Below the pieces are notes generated by a model, which saw only the letters and a list, made by a program, of their open reading frames with translations, was not told the origin of the DNA and did not search any database. Both the position numbers and the translations under genes were made by a program. Positions 53,545 to 62,422 of a DNA stretch of 64,000 nucleotides are shown here, piece after piece. The stretch is taken from positions 5,439,501 through 5,503,500 of the forward strand of contig NZ_PDJB01000001.1 in NCBI RefSeq assembly GCF_002563895.1. The letters run 5' to 3'. Numbering within the stretch: position 1 is the first letter of the stretch; each line of letters opens with the position of its first letter. The stretch comes from Pseudomonas lurida. GTDB taxonomy: Bacteria; Pseudomonadota; Gammaproteobacteria; Pseudomonadales; Pseudomonadaceae.

Positions 53545-54213
53545 ATGAACTTGATGAATCCGTTAGATGTACTGCGCGACTCCTTGCGTTTCACCCAACG
53601 TAACCTGGGCGCCATCGTCCAGTTGTGTTTGCCATTGGTGATTTTCGAAGCCCTGCTGCAACAGGTGCTCAACCATGTGGTGGGCCCGGATGCGTTCCCC
53701 GGCTACAGCGTGGTGGTGGGTTTGCTGGTGTACCCGCTGTACACCGGGGCACTGATCCTGTTCCTGGACGCCCGCACCCGGGGCGAGTCGCCGCGCACCC
53801 AGGATGTGTGGGCCATGGCCCTGACCCTGTGGCCGCGCTTCGCCCTGCTCACGGCCATGAGCACGCTGCTGATCCTGCTGGGGTTGTCGTTGTATTTCCT
53901 GCCGGGCCTGTGGCTGATGGTGGTGCTGGCGTTTGCCGAGTACCTGCTGGTGCTGCGCGGCATGCCGGCGCTGGAGGCGATGAAGGAAAGCTTCCGCCTG
54001 AGCCGTGGGCATTTCTGGCTGATCCTGGTGTGCCTGCTGTGCGTGATGACACCCCTGTGGCTGCTCAAGGGCGCCAGTGTTGCGGCGTATCCAACGCCTG
54101 CGCCGCTGCTGGGCCTGTTGCTGGACAGCATCCACAGCTTCCTGCAGCTGTTTACCAGTGTGGTGCTGTTTCGTTTATTCATGCTGATCGGTGGCGATGC
54201 CGACGCGCGGTGA
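53545..54213 (+). CDS. YciC-like integral membrane protein
   Basis: 222 residues with about six hydrophobic segments. The start MNLMNPLDVLRDSLRFTQRNLGAIVQLCLPLVIFEALL is the UPF0259/YciC type and ALEAMKESFRLSRGHFWLIL is the conserved cytosolic linker. Function is unknown. A second in-frame Met three codons later is an alternative start; neither has a strong ribosome site. 41 bp upstream of the next gene and probably cotranscribed. Confidence 0.8.
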   Translation: MNLMNPLDVLRDSLRFTQRNLGAIVQLCLPLVIFEALLQQVLNHVVGPDAFPGYSVVVGLLVYPLYTGALILFLDARTRGESPRTQDVWAMALTLWPRFALLTAMSTLLILLGLSLYFLPGLWLMVVLAFAEYLLVLRGMPALEAMKESFRLSRGHFWLILVCLLCVMTPLWLLKGASVAAYPTPAPLLGLLLDSIHSFLQLFTSVVLFRLFMLIGGDADAR

Positions 54214-54254
54214 TATGCTCCGTGCCTCTTCTGACACGCATATAAGCCGAGCCG

Positions 54255-55343
54255 ATGACCCGTTTATTGCGCATCACCCTGCTGGGCCTGCTGATTATCG
54301 CAGGCCTGCTCGTCGCCCTGATCTACAGCCTGACCTGGCGCCCAGAAGCGAAGGAAACCCTACCGGTGAGCTGCGTCGCACCCCGTGCGCCCACGTTGCT
54401 GCCGGGGCAGGCGCTCAAGGTCATGACCTGGAACGTGCAATACCTGGCCGGCAAGAACTACGTGTTCTGGTACGACACCGCCGACGGCAGTGGCCCGGAC
54501 GACCGCCCCACCGTTGAGGACATGGCCGCCAGCCTCGACGAAGTGGCGCGGGTGATTCGCGACGAACAACCCGACGTCCTGCTGCTGCAGGAGCTCGATG
54601 AAAACGCCAAGCCCTCCCACTACCAGGACCAACTCGCACTGTTGCAGGAGCGCCTGATCGACCTCTACCCCTGCAGTGCCCAAGCGTTCGACTGGAAAGC
54701 CGACTTCGTGCCAGACCTGCATATCTTCGGCAGCGTCGGCCGCAAATTGGCGACCCTGAGCCGCTACCAGATCGAACACGCCGAACGCCTGCAATTACCC
54801 GCGCCCGAGGCCAACTTCATCAGCCGCCAGTTCCAACCCAAGCCAGCCTTGCTGTTGACCTACCTGCCGTTGAGCGACGGTGGCCAACTGGCCGTGCTCA
54901 ACACCCGCCTGGACGGCGACGCACCGGGACGCAGTGCGGTGCAGGAGCAGGTACAAACCACGGTCAGGCTGCTGGATAAATTCGAAGGGCGTGGCACGCC
55001 CTGGCTGATCGGCGGGGATTTCAACCTGCTGCCCCTCGGCCAATTCCTGCGCCTGGACGCCGGCAAACGTGGGCAGTATTCGCCGGACAGCGAGTTGCAT
55101 TTGCTGTGGGACAAGTACCCGATGATTCCGAGCAATAGCCAGTCCAGCGGGATCGACCGTGAGAAGTGGTTGACGAACTTCCCCAACGACCCGAGCGTGG
55201 ACGGGCCGGACCGCACACTGGACTACCTGTTCTACAGCCCAAGGATCAAGCGAGTGGAGGCGAAGGTGCGGCAGGAGGATACGTTGCGTATTTCCAACCA
55301 CTTGCCGGTGATTGCGCGGTTCCTGTTGCCGGCCGCGCCATAA
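54255..55343 (+). CDS. Endonuclease/exonuclease/phosphatase-family protein, membrane-anchored
   Basis: 362 residues. An N-terminal TM helix (LLRITLLGLLIIAGLLVALIYSLTW) anchors a periplasmic-facing domain of the Exo_endo_phos fold: MTWNVQYLAGKN, VLLLQELDENA (metal Glu), LAVLNTRLDGDAPG, LIGGDFNLLP (Asp/Asn), DRTLDYLFYS and RISNHLPVIARF (final His). All catalytic positions look intact. The substrate may be a phosphoester of nucleic acid, lipid or sugar type; not decidable. Confidence 0.85.
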   Translation: MTRLLRITLLGLLIIAGLLVALIYSLTWRPEAKETLPVSCVAPRAPTLLPGQALKVMTWNVQYLAGKNYVFWYDTADGSGPDDRPTVEDMAASLDEVARVIRDEQPDVLLLQELDENAKPSHYQDQLALLQERLIDLYPCSAQAFDWKADFVPDLHIFGSVGRKLATLSRYQIEHAERLQLPAPEANFISRQFQPKPALLLTYLPLSDGGQLAVLNTRLDGDAPGRSAVQEQVQTTVRLLDKFEGRGTPWLIGGDFNLLPLGQFLRLDAGKRGQYSPDSELHLLWDKYPMIPSNSQSSGIDREKWLTNFPNDPSVDGPDRTLDYLFYSPRIKRVEAKVRQEDTLRISNHLPVIARFLLPAAP

Positions 55344-55360
55344 CAAACACACCCAACACC

Positions 55361-55388
55361 TGTGGGAGCGTGCTTGCCTGCGCCCACA
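55361..55388. repeat. Degenerate REP fragment
   Basis: TGTGGGAGCGTGCTTGCCTG directly followed by CGCCCACA: a collapsed pair that has lost most of its centre. Confidence 0.6.
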
Positions 55389-55405
55389 TTTGACCTCTGT
55401 CGCGC

Positions 55406-57913
55406 CTACTTGCGCGGTTTGATCCGCGCCGTCGCCTCGGCCACCAACGGGTCATCCGGCCAATAGTGCTTGGGGTACCGCCCCTTCAAATCCTTCTTCA
55501 CCTCGGCGTACGTGCTGCGCCAGAAGTTAGCCAGGTCCTGGGTCACCTGTACCGGCCGGCGCGCGGGGGACAGCAAGTGCAGCTTCACCACCTGGCGCCC
55601 GCCGGCAATGCGCGGGGTGTCGGCCAGCCCGAACAATTCCTGCAAGCGCACTGCCAGGATCGGCGGCTGTTCGCTGTAGTCCAGGCGCACCGACGAACCC
55701 GATGGCACTTTCACATGCTGCGGCGCGAGTTCGTCGAGGCGCTGGGGCAGCGGCCAGGGCAGCAGGTTGTGCAGGAAGCTGGAGATGTCCAGGTTGGCAA
55801 AATGGCTCAGCCGCGAGACTTTGCCCAGGTACGGCATCAGCCAGTGTTCCAGGCTGGCGAGCAGGGCCTTGTCGCTGAGATCGGGCCACTCACCAGGTTT
55901 GCCGGCGTCCAGTTGACGCAACAGCATCACACGGGCCTGCCATTGGCGCAGCTCAGGAGTCCAGGGCAGCAGCTCCAGGCCTTTGCGGCGCACCAGGTTG
56001 ACCAGTGCCTGGCTGCGGGCGGACTCGTCGAGACCGGTCAAGGGTTCACGGCTGAGCACCAGCTCACCGACCTTGCGCTGGCGTTCGGCACGCAGTACGC
56101 CTTCGCGTTCGTCCCAGTCGAGTTGGTCGACATTGCGCACCTGCTCGGCAAGTACCGTGTCGAACAGCGCCGGGTCAAAATCCGCCGCCAGGTAGATGCG
56201 TTCTTCACGCTGGCCCTGGCGGCTGCCCAGGTCGGCGATCACCAGCCAGGGTTGTTTCATCAGGCTGTCAGCTTCGGCGAACAGTGCCGCACGGCCGTTG
56301 GCCAGGCGGTACTCGGCGCCGCCGGCGCGACGCTGCTGGGCGACACGGTCCGGGTAGGCCAGCGCCAGCAAGGCGCCGAGCCAGCGTGGGTGGTCGGGGT
56401 CGGCCACCGGTTGCGTGGCCTGGCCTCTCAGATAACCGCGATACTGCCGCGCCAGTTGCCTGGCCCGTTGCACGCCGCCTTGAGTACCCCGTGCGCGCTC
56501 TTCGCCGGACAACAGCGCGAGACGACTGTGCAAATCCGCCCCGCCACCGCGCAAGATATCACGCTCTCCCAGCAGCGCAGCCACCTCGCAAGCCGTCGCC
56601 GCCAGCCCCAAGTCCTGACCGCGCAGCAGCAGGTGGGCGATACGCGGATGGGCCGGCAGTTCGGCCATCTTCTGCCCGTGGGCGGTGAGTGTGTCGTCAT
56701 TCAAGGCGCCAAGGCGCTGCAACAGGTCCTGGGCCTGGGCATACGCAGCGGTCGGCGGCGCATCCAACCACACCAACTGTGCAGGCGTGACGCCCCAACG
56801 CGCCAACTGCAAGGCCAAGCCGGCGAGGTCGGCGGCAAGAATTTCCGCACTGCCGTGGGCGGCCAGGCCTTCATGCTGGTCTTCGGACCACAGGCGATAA
56901 CACACGCCCGGCTCCAGGCGCCCGGCCCGGCCGGCACGCTGGGTGGCGCTGGCGCGGGAAATGCGCTGGGTGTCGAGGCGGGTCATGCCGCTGCCCGGGT
57001 CGAAACGCGGCACCCGCGCCAACCCGGCATCGATCACTACACGCACGCCGTTGATGGTGAGGCTGGTCTCGGCGATGTTGGTCGCCAGCACGACTTTGCG
57101 TTTACCCACAGGCGCCGGGTCAATAGCAGCGCGCTGCGCATTGAGGTCCAACTCGCCATGCAGCGGGCATAGCAGCACCTCACTGCGGTCGCCCAAGGCA
57201 TCGGCCAGTTGCTGGTTGACCCGGCGAATCTCCGCCTGCCCCGGCAAGAACACCAGCACGCTGCCGGTTTCGTCGTGCAGGGCGTCGAGAATGGTTTGCA
57301 CCACACGCGGCTCGATGAATTCACCGGGCTGGTACGGCCGGCCCCAGCGCATCTGCACCGGGAACATGCGCCCTTCGCTGCGCAGGATCGGCGCGTCATC
57401 CAGCAGGCTGGCAAGGCGCTCGCCTTCGAGGGTGGCGGACATCAGCAGGATCTTCAGCGGCTGCTCATCGCGAAACAGTTCGCGGCCGTTCAGGCTCAAG
57501 GCCAGCGCCAGGTCGGCGTCGAGGCTGCGCTCGTGGAATTCGTCGAAGATCAGCAGGCCCACGCCGTCCAGTGCCGGGTCGTCCTGCAGGCGACGGGTGA
57601 GGATCCCTTCGGTGACCACTTCGATGCGGGTGTTGGGGCCGACTTTACTGTCGAGGCGGATGCGGTAGCCGACGGTTTCACCGACCTTCTCGCCCAATTC
57701 ACTGGCCAAGCGTTCGGCCGCTGCACGAGCTGCCAGACGGCGGGGCTCGAGCATCAGGATGGTCTGCCCGGCCAGCCAGGGTTCGTTCAACAACGCCAAG
57801 GGCACACGGGTGGTTTTACCGGCGCCGGGGGGCGCTTCCAGCACGGCTTCATGGCGATTCGCCAAGGCGTCACGCAGGGCGGGTAAAACTTCATCAATCG
57901 GCAACGAATTCAT
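55406..57913 (-). CDS. hrpB: ATP-dependent helicase HrpB
   Basis: 835 residues, DEAH/RHA helicase. Motif I EAPPGAGKTTRVPLALL, motif II LIFDEFHERSLDAD (DEFH in place of DEAH, typical of HrpB), SAT in LLMSATLEGE, and motif VI QRAGRAGRLEPG. A helicase-associated domain and the HrpB C-terminal domain (EQPPILAVRLQELFGLADTPRIAGG, KHYWPDDPLVAEAT) follow. The ATG at 57913 begins the conserved MNSLPIDEVLPALRDAL. Cellular role is not well defined; RNA helicase is presumed. Confidence 0.94.
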   Translation of the reverse strand: MNSLPIDEVLPALRDALANRHEAVLEAPPGAGKTTRVPLALLNEPWLAGQTILMLEPRRLAARAAAERLASELGEKVGETVGYRIRLDSKVGPNTRIEVVTEGILTRRLQDDPALDGVGLLIFDEFHERSLDADLALALSLNGRELFRDEQPLKILLMSATLEGERLASLLDDAPILRSEGRMFPVQMRWGRPYQPGEFIEPRVVQTILDALHDETGSVLVFLPGQAEIRRVNQQLADALGDRSEVLLCPLHGELDLNAQRAAIDPAPVGKRKVVLATNIAETSLTINGVRVVIDAGLARVPRFDPGSGMTRLDTQRISRASATQRAGRAGRLEPGVCYRLWSEDQHEGLAAHGSAEILAADLAGLALQLARWGVTPAQLVWLDAPPTAAYAQAQDLLQRLGALNDDTLTAHGQKMAELPAHPRIAHLLLRGQDLGLAATACEVAALLGERDILRGGGADLHSRLALLSGEERARGTQGGVQRARQLARQYRGYLRGQATQPVADPDHPRWLGALLALAYPDRVAQQRRAGGAEYRLANGRAALFAEADSLMKQPWLVIADLGSRQGQREERIYLAADFDPALFDTVLAEQVRNVDQLDWDEREGVLRAERQRKVGELVLSREPLTGLDESARSQALVNLVRRKGLELLPWTPELRQWQARVMLLRQLDAGKPGEWPDLSDKALLASLEHWLMPYLGKVSRLSHFANLDISSFLHNLLPWPLPQRLDELAPQHVKVPSGSSVRLDYSEQPPILAVRLQELFGLADTPRIAGGRQVVKLHLLSPARRPVQVTQDLANFWRSTYAEVKKDLKGRYPKHYWPDDPLVAEATARIKPRK

Positions 57914-58061
57914 ACTGGCTCCAAAGCAGAGCGGCGAGTATAACGGCGAACTGCAGGATGCTGATGCAGGTCTCAGAAGCGCCACCCCCTTCAATTGTGG
58001 CTGCATCAAAAGGTGGGAGCTGGCTTATAGTCATCTTTAAATCGTGTTCAGGAGAATTTTC

Positions 58062-58481
58062 ATGCGTATCGCTTCCCGTGTCATCGGCGGTGTCCTCGCC
58101 GTCACCCTGCTGAGCCAACTGACGGCCTGCGGTTCGATCTTCTACCCAGACCGCCGTGGCCAGATCGACGGCAAGATCGACCCGACCATTGCCGTGCTCG
58201 ATGCCGTGGGCCTGCTGTTCTATGTGATTCCTGGCCTGATCGCGTTTGGTGTGGACTTCGCCACCGGCGCGATCTACTTCGAACCGGGCAAGACCGCCCA
58301 GGTCGACCCGCAAACCCTCCACGAAGCCATCGGTGCCGACGGCAAGGTCGACAACGCCAAGCTGCAAAGCATCATCCAGAAAGAAACCGGGCGTAGCCTG
58401 CCGCTGGACGACCCGCGCATGATCCAGTTCAAAGGCAGCGTGCAACAACTCGCCAGCCTGGGCCTGCAACCCGCCGCTTAA
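58062..58481 (+). CDS. Small lipoprotein conserved in Pseudomonas
   Basis: 139 residues. Lipoprotein signal with lipobox LTAC|G (Cys23). Then DRRGQIDGKIDPTIAVLDAVGLLFYVIPGLIAFGVDFATGAIYF, a hydrophobic part that may insert in a membrane, and a mostly helical, charged C-terminal half. GGAGA lies about 7 bases upstream of the ATG at 58062. Residue +2 is Gly, so outer membrane sorting is expected. Function unknown. It is 15 bp upstream of fieF and may be cotranscribed. Confidence 0.82.
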   Translation: MRIASRVIGGVLAVTLLSQLTACGSIFYPDRRGQIDGKIDPTIAVLDAVGLLFYVIPGLIAFGVDFATGAIYFEPGKTAQVDPQTLHEAIGADGKVDNAKLQSIIQKETGRSLPLDDPRMIQFKGSVQQLASLGLQPAA

Positions 58482-58496
58482 GGATTCGACCCGCCT

Positions 58497-59402
58497 ATGA
58501 CCAGCAGTCCCGAACACGCCAGGCTCTTGCGCCTGGCCACCCGTGCGTCGGTGGGCGTGGCCAGTGCGCTGATTATCACCAAGGCCATCGCGTGGTGGCT
58601 CAGCGGCTCGGTGAGCATGCTTGCCGGGTTGACCGACTCACTGCTGGATGGCGTGACGTCGCTGCTGAACCTGCTGGCCGTGCATTACGCCCTGCGCCCC
58701 GCCGATGATGATCACCGGTATGGGCATGGCAAGGCAGAGTCGCTGGCGGGCATGGCGCAGGCGCTGTTTATCGGCGGCAGTGCGATGCTGATTGCGTTCC
58801 AGGCCTACGAGCGCCTGCAGCATCCGGAACCGGTGGGCGCACCGTGGCTGAGCATCGGTGTGATCATCTTTTCCCTGGTGCTGACCGTGGCCCTGTTGAT
58901 GCTGCAACACCGGGTGATCCGCGAAACCGGCTCCAACGCCGTGCGCGCAGATTCGCTGCACTACCGCTCGGACTTGATGCTCAACGGCAGCATCCTCGTG
59001 GCACTGGTGCTGGCCGGGATGGGCTTTCATCAATTCGACGCCTGGTTCGGCCTGGGCATCGCCGCCTACATCTTGTGGAGCGCGATCCAGATCGCCCGGG
59101 AAAGCTTTGCGGTGTTGATGGATGAAGAGCTGCCGCCAGACGTCAGCCAGCACATGCTGGAACTGGCCCGTGGCGTACCGGGAGTGTTGGGTGCGCATGA
59201 TTTGCGCACACGTATTTCCGGCAGCCACTGGTTTGTGCAACTGCACCTGGAGTTGCCGGGGGAATTGACGCTGTCAGTGGCCCACGGCATCAGCGACCAA
59301 GCCGCCGATGCGATTCACAAGGCCTACCCCCGCGCCGAAGTGCTGGTGCATGCTGACCCTGCGGATCAGCTACAAGCAACACGTGACAAGCCTCAAGCTT
59401 GA
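58497..59402 (+). CDS. fieF: Cation diffusion facilitator (FieF/YiiP)
   Basis: 301 residues. Six TM helices with the metal site residues: AGLTDSLLDGVTSLLNL in TM2 (two Asp) and HYRSDLMLNGSI in TM5 (His and Asp). A C-terminal cytosolic domain (LRTRISGSHWFVQLHLELPGELTLSVAHGISDQ) has the histidines expected of the dimer zinc sites. It exports Zn2+ and possibly Fe2+ in exchange for protons. The AAGGA ribosome site is 12 bases from the ATG, slightly long. Confidence 0.92.
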   Translation: MTSSPEHARLLRLATRASVGVASALIITKAIAWWLSGSVSMLAGLTDSLLDGVTSLLNLLAVHYALRPADDDHRYGHGKAESLAGMAQALFIGGSAMLIAFQAYERLQHPEPVGAPWLSIGVIIFSLVLTVALLMLQHRVIRETGSNAVRADSLHYRSDLMLNGSILVALVLAGMGFHQFDAWFGLGIAAYILWSAIQIARESFAVLMDEELPPDVSQHMLELARGVPGVLGAHDLRTRISGSHWFVQLHLELPGELTLSVAHGISDQAADAIHKAYPRAEVLVHADPADQLQATRDKPQA

Positions 59403-59405
59403 GGC
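59390..59405. terminator. Hairpin at the fieF 3' end
   Basis: Perfect 16-base palindrome GCCTCAAGCTTGAGGC spanning the fieF stop codon, with a related CTCGAGGCTT copy just after it. No T run; a weak terminator at best, between two convergent genes. Confidence 0.4.
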
Positions 59406-59429
59406 TAAAAGCTCGAGGCTTACTGCGGC

Positions 59430-60491
59430 TTAATATTGCACCTGATAACCCCGACTGCTCAGGCAGTTGCCCTGGGCCTGGCGGTAGGTTTGCACCACGG
59501 CCGGGTCGGGGGCGTAGGTGACTTGCTGCGGGTCGAAACCGCTTTGCTGCACCGCCCAGCGATAACAGTCATAGCCGTCCTGCTGCACCTGGGCCGGTGA
59601 CTGGCCGTTGGCGGGATACGCCACCACGTCATAGCCATTGCCTTGCGGCGTGGGCTGCGGCGCCGGCACGGCGGTCGGCGGTTGCACCACCACGTACTGC
59701 TGGGAGCTGCTTTCGTAGGTGTAGTAGGCACCGGCCGCGAGGAAGAACAGCGCACTGCCCACCCACACTTCACGTGCGTAGTCCGGCAGGTAGTGCACGC
59801 GAATGCCGTACGGTGGCGTCACCACTACATAGCGCGGGCCTTGCGGACGGTACCAGTAGCCACCGGAGTAGAAATAGTCCTGGCCACGGTAAGGCACGCG
59901 GTAATTGCGATCAGGGAAGCGGTCGATCACATAACCGGGGCGATGTTGCGGGCCTGGGCCCCAGCCATTTCCGTGCCCGTCGGGGCGCCCTGGCCAACGG
60001 TTGTCGCCGGGACGGCCATTGCCATTGTTGTACCCGCCGCCATTGTTACCGGGCCGAGAGCCCGGGCCGCCGGCTTCCCAGTGCGGGTTGCCATCGGTGC
60101 GTCGAGGGATGTCGCGGTAATAGCCCTGGCGGGGTTCCTGGGTCTGGCGGACGGTGTCGGGGCGACCCTGGATCGGCAGGTTGTTCGACGGTTGCGGTTG
60201 TGGCGCAGGGCGGGACTGCTCATTGCCCTGGGGACGCCCCTGCCATTGACCGCCGCCATTCTGGCCGCCGCGATCGACATGCGGGTTTTGCGGGCGCGGT
60301 TGAGTGTTCTCCGGCCGTGGCTGATTATTGCCTGGCCGCCCGCCCCCCTCAGGGCCTCGCTCATGCTGCCCACCACCGCCTTGCGGTCGCTGCCCTTGCC
60401 CCGGTGAGTTATCGCGCTCATCGGCCATTACCTGCGTGCCAACGGTGACCACCAGCAAACCTACACCTGCCATATGCCAGATGCGCTTCAT
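59430..60491 (-). CDS. Exported low-complexity protein (DUF6515-like)
   Basis: 353 residues. Signal peptide (MKRIWHMAGVGLLVVTVGTQVMA|D), then about 150 residues very rich in Gly, Pro, Gln, Asn and Arg (GGGGQHERGPEGGGRPGNNQ and similar). The folded C-terminal half contains YRVPYRGQDYFYSGGYWYRP, a hydrophobic helix (GSALFFLAAGAYYTY) and a C-terminal DUF4124-like region with two Cys (DCYRWAVQQ, NCLSSRG). The start at 60491 is chosen for its GAGGAA site over a Met four codons earlier. The family name is recalled. Likely envelope-associated; function unknown. Confidence 0.78.
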   Translation of the reverse strand: MKRIWHMAGVGLLVVTVGTQVMADERDNSPGQGQRPQGGGGQHERGPEGGGRPGNNQPRPENTQPRPQNPHVDRGGQNGGGQWQGRPQGNEQSRPAPQPQPSNNLPIQGRPDTVRQTQEPRQGYYRDIPRRTDGNPHWEAGGPGSRPGNNGGGYNNGNGRPGDNRWPGRPDGHGNGWGPGPQHRPGYVIDRFPDRNYRVPYRGQDYFYSGGYWYRPQGPRYVVVTPPYGIRVHYLPDYAREVWVGSALFFLAAGAYYTYESSSQQYVVVQPPTAVPAPQPTPQGNGYDVVAYPANGQSPAQVQQDGYDCYRWAVQQSGFDPQQVTYAPDPAVVQTYRQAQGNCLSSRGYQVQY

Positions 60492-60888
60492 GCTATTCCT
60501 CACTGCGGATTAGGGCCTGTCCATGAGACTGGAAAAGCGAGGCCCGGTTCTCGCACAGGTTATCAGCAGGCAAAAGAAAAGGGGTGACCCGTCGGCCACC
60601 CCTTGAGAACTTCGTCCTGGCTCAACGCTTTTGACGTTGGCTCACCTCACGCCGTCTTGTGGACAGTGTGCAGCCTGGAGGCCGGCTCAACCCTGCTGGG
60701 GTGGCGGCCGCAGCGGGCCTGATTGGGCGAGCTGCTGTGGACTGTTGTCCAGGCGGTGATTCTGTTGATAAAGATACCCGCCAGCGCCCGACAGATGATT
60801 GCGAAGATTGCGTCAATAAACAGTGCTTGCGCAATTTTTAACCCTTCATGGATAATTCACCGCAATAGTTACGACAAAGGCCATCCCA
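60492..60888. other. 397-bp gap, possible minus-strand small RNA
   Basis: No convincing protein gene: two opposing frames of 60-70 codons here lack ribosome sites and look like random composition. It does hold a good minus-strand terminator (60570-60605), with nothing annotated upstream of it. The last 60 bp before the Lrp gene contain an ATTGCG ... CGCAAT inverted arrangement (60815-60835) that might be its operator. Confidence 0.45.
60570..60605 (-). terminator. Rho-independent terminator without an assigned gene
   Basis: On the minus strand: stem AAGGGGTG / CACCCCTT with a 10-base loop followed by CTTTTCTTTT. It would end a minus-strand transcript starting in the 60606-60888 region. Confidence 0.7.
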
Positions 60889-61368
60889 ATGAGCAAGCTT
60901 GACCGATACGACCTGAGTATTTTGGCGGAATTGCAGCGCGACGCGAGGATCTCCAACCAGGAGTTGGCCGAACGCATCGGCTTGTCGCCGTCGCCGTGCT
61001 CGCGCCGGGTCAAGCAGTTGGAAGACGATGGCTACATCGCCCGCCAGGTCGCCCTGCTCGACCGCAAGATGCTCGGCTTGAGCCTCACGGCCTATGTGCT
61101 GATCGGCATGGACCGCCACACGCCCGAGCGTTTCGAGAATTTCGAAGCGGCGATCCGCACCTTGCCCCAGGTGCTGGAGTGCAGCCTGGTGACGGGGATG
61201 GATGCTGACTATCAATTGAAAGTGGTGGTGCCGGACATGGATCACTACCAGAAACTGTTGCTCGGCCACCTGACCCGCATTGAAGGCGTCACCAGCGTGC
61301 GTTCAAGTTTTGTGCTGAACCAGGTCTTGAATAGCACCGAACTGCCCCTGACCCACCTGCGCACCTGA
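60889..61368 (+). CDS. Lrp/AsnC-family transcriptional regulator
   Basis: 159 residues: HTH (LDRYDLSILAELQRDARISNQELAERIGLSPSPCSRRV) and RAM domain (LECSLVTGMDADYQLKVVVPDMDHYQ). The GLSPSPCSRRVKQLE recognition helix is the type found in the P. putida BkdR/Lrp branch. AAGG lies 9 bases before the ATG. No adjacent amino acid gene points to its target, so it may act at a distance. Confidence 0.88.
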   Translation: MSKLDRYDLSILAELQRDARISNQELAERIGLSPSPCSRRVKQLEDDGYIARQVALLDRKMLGLSLTAYVLIGMDRHTPERFENFEAAIRTLPQVLECSLVTGMDADYQLKVVVPDMDHYQKLLLGHLTRIEGVTSVRSSFVLNQVLNSTELPLTHLRT

Positions 61369-61391
61369 CCTCAATCACACTGCCGAACGCC

Positions 61392-61419
61392 TGTGGGAGC
61401 GGGCAAGCCCTTTCCCACA
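61392..61419. repeat. Degenerate REP hairpin
   Basis: TGTGGGAGCGGGCAAGCCCT followed by TTCCCACA: a collapsed REP pair. Confidence 0.6.
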
Positions 61420-61502
61420 TTTGCATTGCACTTCGATCCAGATCAATGGTGTGCCTCTAGCGCTGCCGTATACTTTGTCGCCTGCCTTGTCGGAAGCCCC
61501 CC

Positions 61503-61721
61503 ATGAACAACATCGACCCCGCCCTGTTTGAAGAATGGATGATGACCGGCCTGGTCACCCTCCTGATCATTTTCATGGGCTTTATCGTGTGGGACCTGGC
61601 GAAGAAGTCCAAGGCCGGGCGCTTTGGCTCGTTCATCCTGTTCTTCGTGCTGGGCCTGGGCGTGGCCGCGTTCATCATCAAGAGCGTAGTGATCGGCCTG
61701 ATCGAGTCCGGCGCTTTATAA
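61503..61721 (+). CDS. DUF2788 small membrane protein
   Basis: 72 residues with two TM helices ([19 protein letters not shown] and [22 protein letters not shown]) joined by a basic loop (KKSKAGRF). Family name recalled; function unknown. Its stop codon overlaps the 3' end of the convergent rluE by 6 bp. Confidence 0.83.
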   Translation: MNNIDPALFEEWMMTGLVTLLIIFMGFIVWDLAKKSKAGRFGSFILFFVLGLGVAAFIIKSVVIGLIESGAL

Positions 61722-62351
61722 GCGCGCCGGCACTTCCTTCCATTGGCCTTGGTCCAGGCCCTCGATCGACCAGTCACCAATCCGTACGCGCACCAAGCGC
61801 AACGTGGGCAACCCGACGGCGGCGGTCATGCGCCGTACCTGGCGGTTGCGGCCCTCACGAATGACCAGCTCCAGCCAGTGAGTCGGGATGCTTTTGCGAA
61901 ACCGTACGGGTGGGTTGCGCGGCCATAGTTCGGGCTCGTCCAACGGCCGGGCTTCGGCGGGCAAGGTCATGCCGTCATTCAGCTCGACGCCATCGCGCAG
62001 GCGTTGCAGCTGCTCTTCGCTGGGTTCGCCCTCGACCTGCACCCAGTAGGTTTTTGCCAACTTGTGCTTGGGGTCGGCAATCCGCGCCTGCAACTGGCCG
62101 TCATTGGTCAGCAGCAACAGGCCTTCGCTGTCACGGTCCAGGCGGCCCGCCGGGTAAATGCCGGGGATGTCGATGAAATCCTTGAGCGTCGCGCGCCCAC
62201 CTTCGTCGCTGAACTGGGTCAGCACATCGAACGGTTTATTGAACAGGATCAACTTCGGCTCGGACGGCGGTGCCTTGGCGACACGCCGAGCAGCGGAATA
62301 GGGAGGTTTCACGCCAGGGCGGCGTGAATCGGGACGAGTGGGACGGGACAT
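61716..62351 (-). CDS. rluE: 23S rRNA pseudouridine synthase RluE
   Basis: 211 residues, RsuA family. The catalytic Asp motif [19 protein letters not shown] is complete, [14 protein letters not shown] follows, and the C-terminal [34 protein letters not shown] is the family's. It lacks an N-terminal S4 domain, as in RluE, and has instead a basic Arg/Pro tail ([20 protein letters not shown]). It modifies U2457 of 23S rRNA in E. coli. The ATG at 62351 is preferred to one 11 codons upstream. Confidence 0.9.
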   Translation of the reverse strand: MSRPTRPDSRRPGVKPPYSAARRVAKAPPSEPKLILFNKPFDVLTQFSDEGGRATLKDFIDIPGIYPAGRLDRDSEGLLLLTNDGQLQARIADPKHKLAKTYWVQVEGEPSEEQLQRLRDGVELNDGMTLPAEARPLDEPELWPRNPPVRFRKSIPTHWLELVIREGRNRQVRRMTAAVGLPTLRLVRVRIGDWSIEGLDQGQWKEVPARL

Positions 62352-62365
62352 GGCAAAGGAACATC

Positions 62366-62404
62366 TAACGGTCAGGACCGACAATGCTAGTGGCCTGACC
62401 GTTA
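62366..62404. promoter_or_regulatory. Inverted repeat between amn and rluE
   Basis: Perfect 11-bp arms TAACGGTCAGG / CCTGACCGTTA separated by 17 bases, in the 71-bp gap between two minus-strand genes. Could end amn transcription, protect its 3' end, or be an operator for rluE; no T run on the minus strand. Confidence 0.6.
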
Positions 62405-62422
62405 AATGACCATCCCAACCGC

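Noticed and set aside
55466..57172. 568-codon plus-strand frame
   Set aside because: Antisense to hrpB, no motif, no ribosome site; hrpB motifs are all intact.
60622..60841. Two opposing 60-70 codon frames
   Set aside because: No ribosome sites, no plausible start, random-looking composition; the region is better explained as non-coding.
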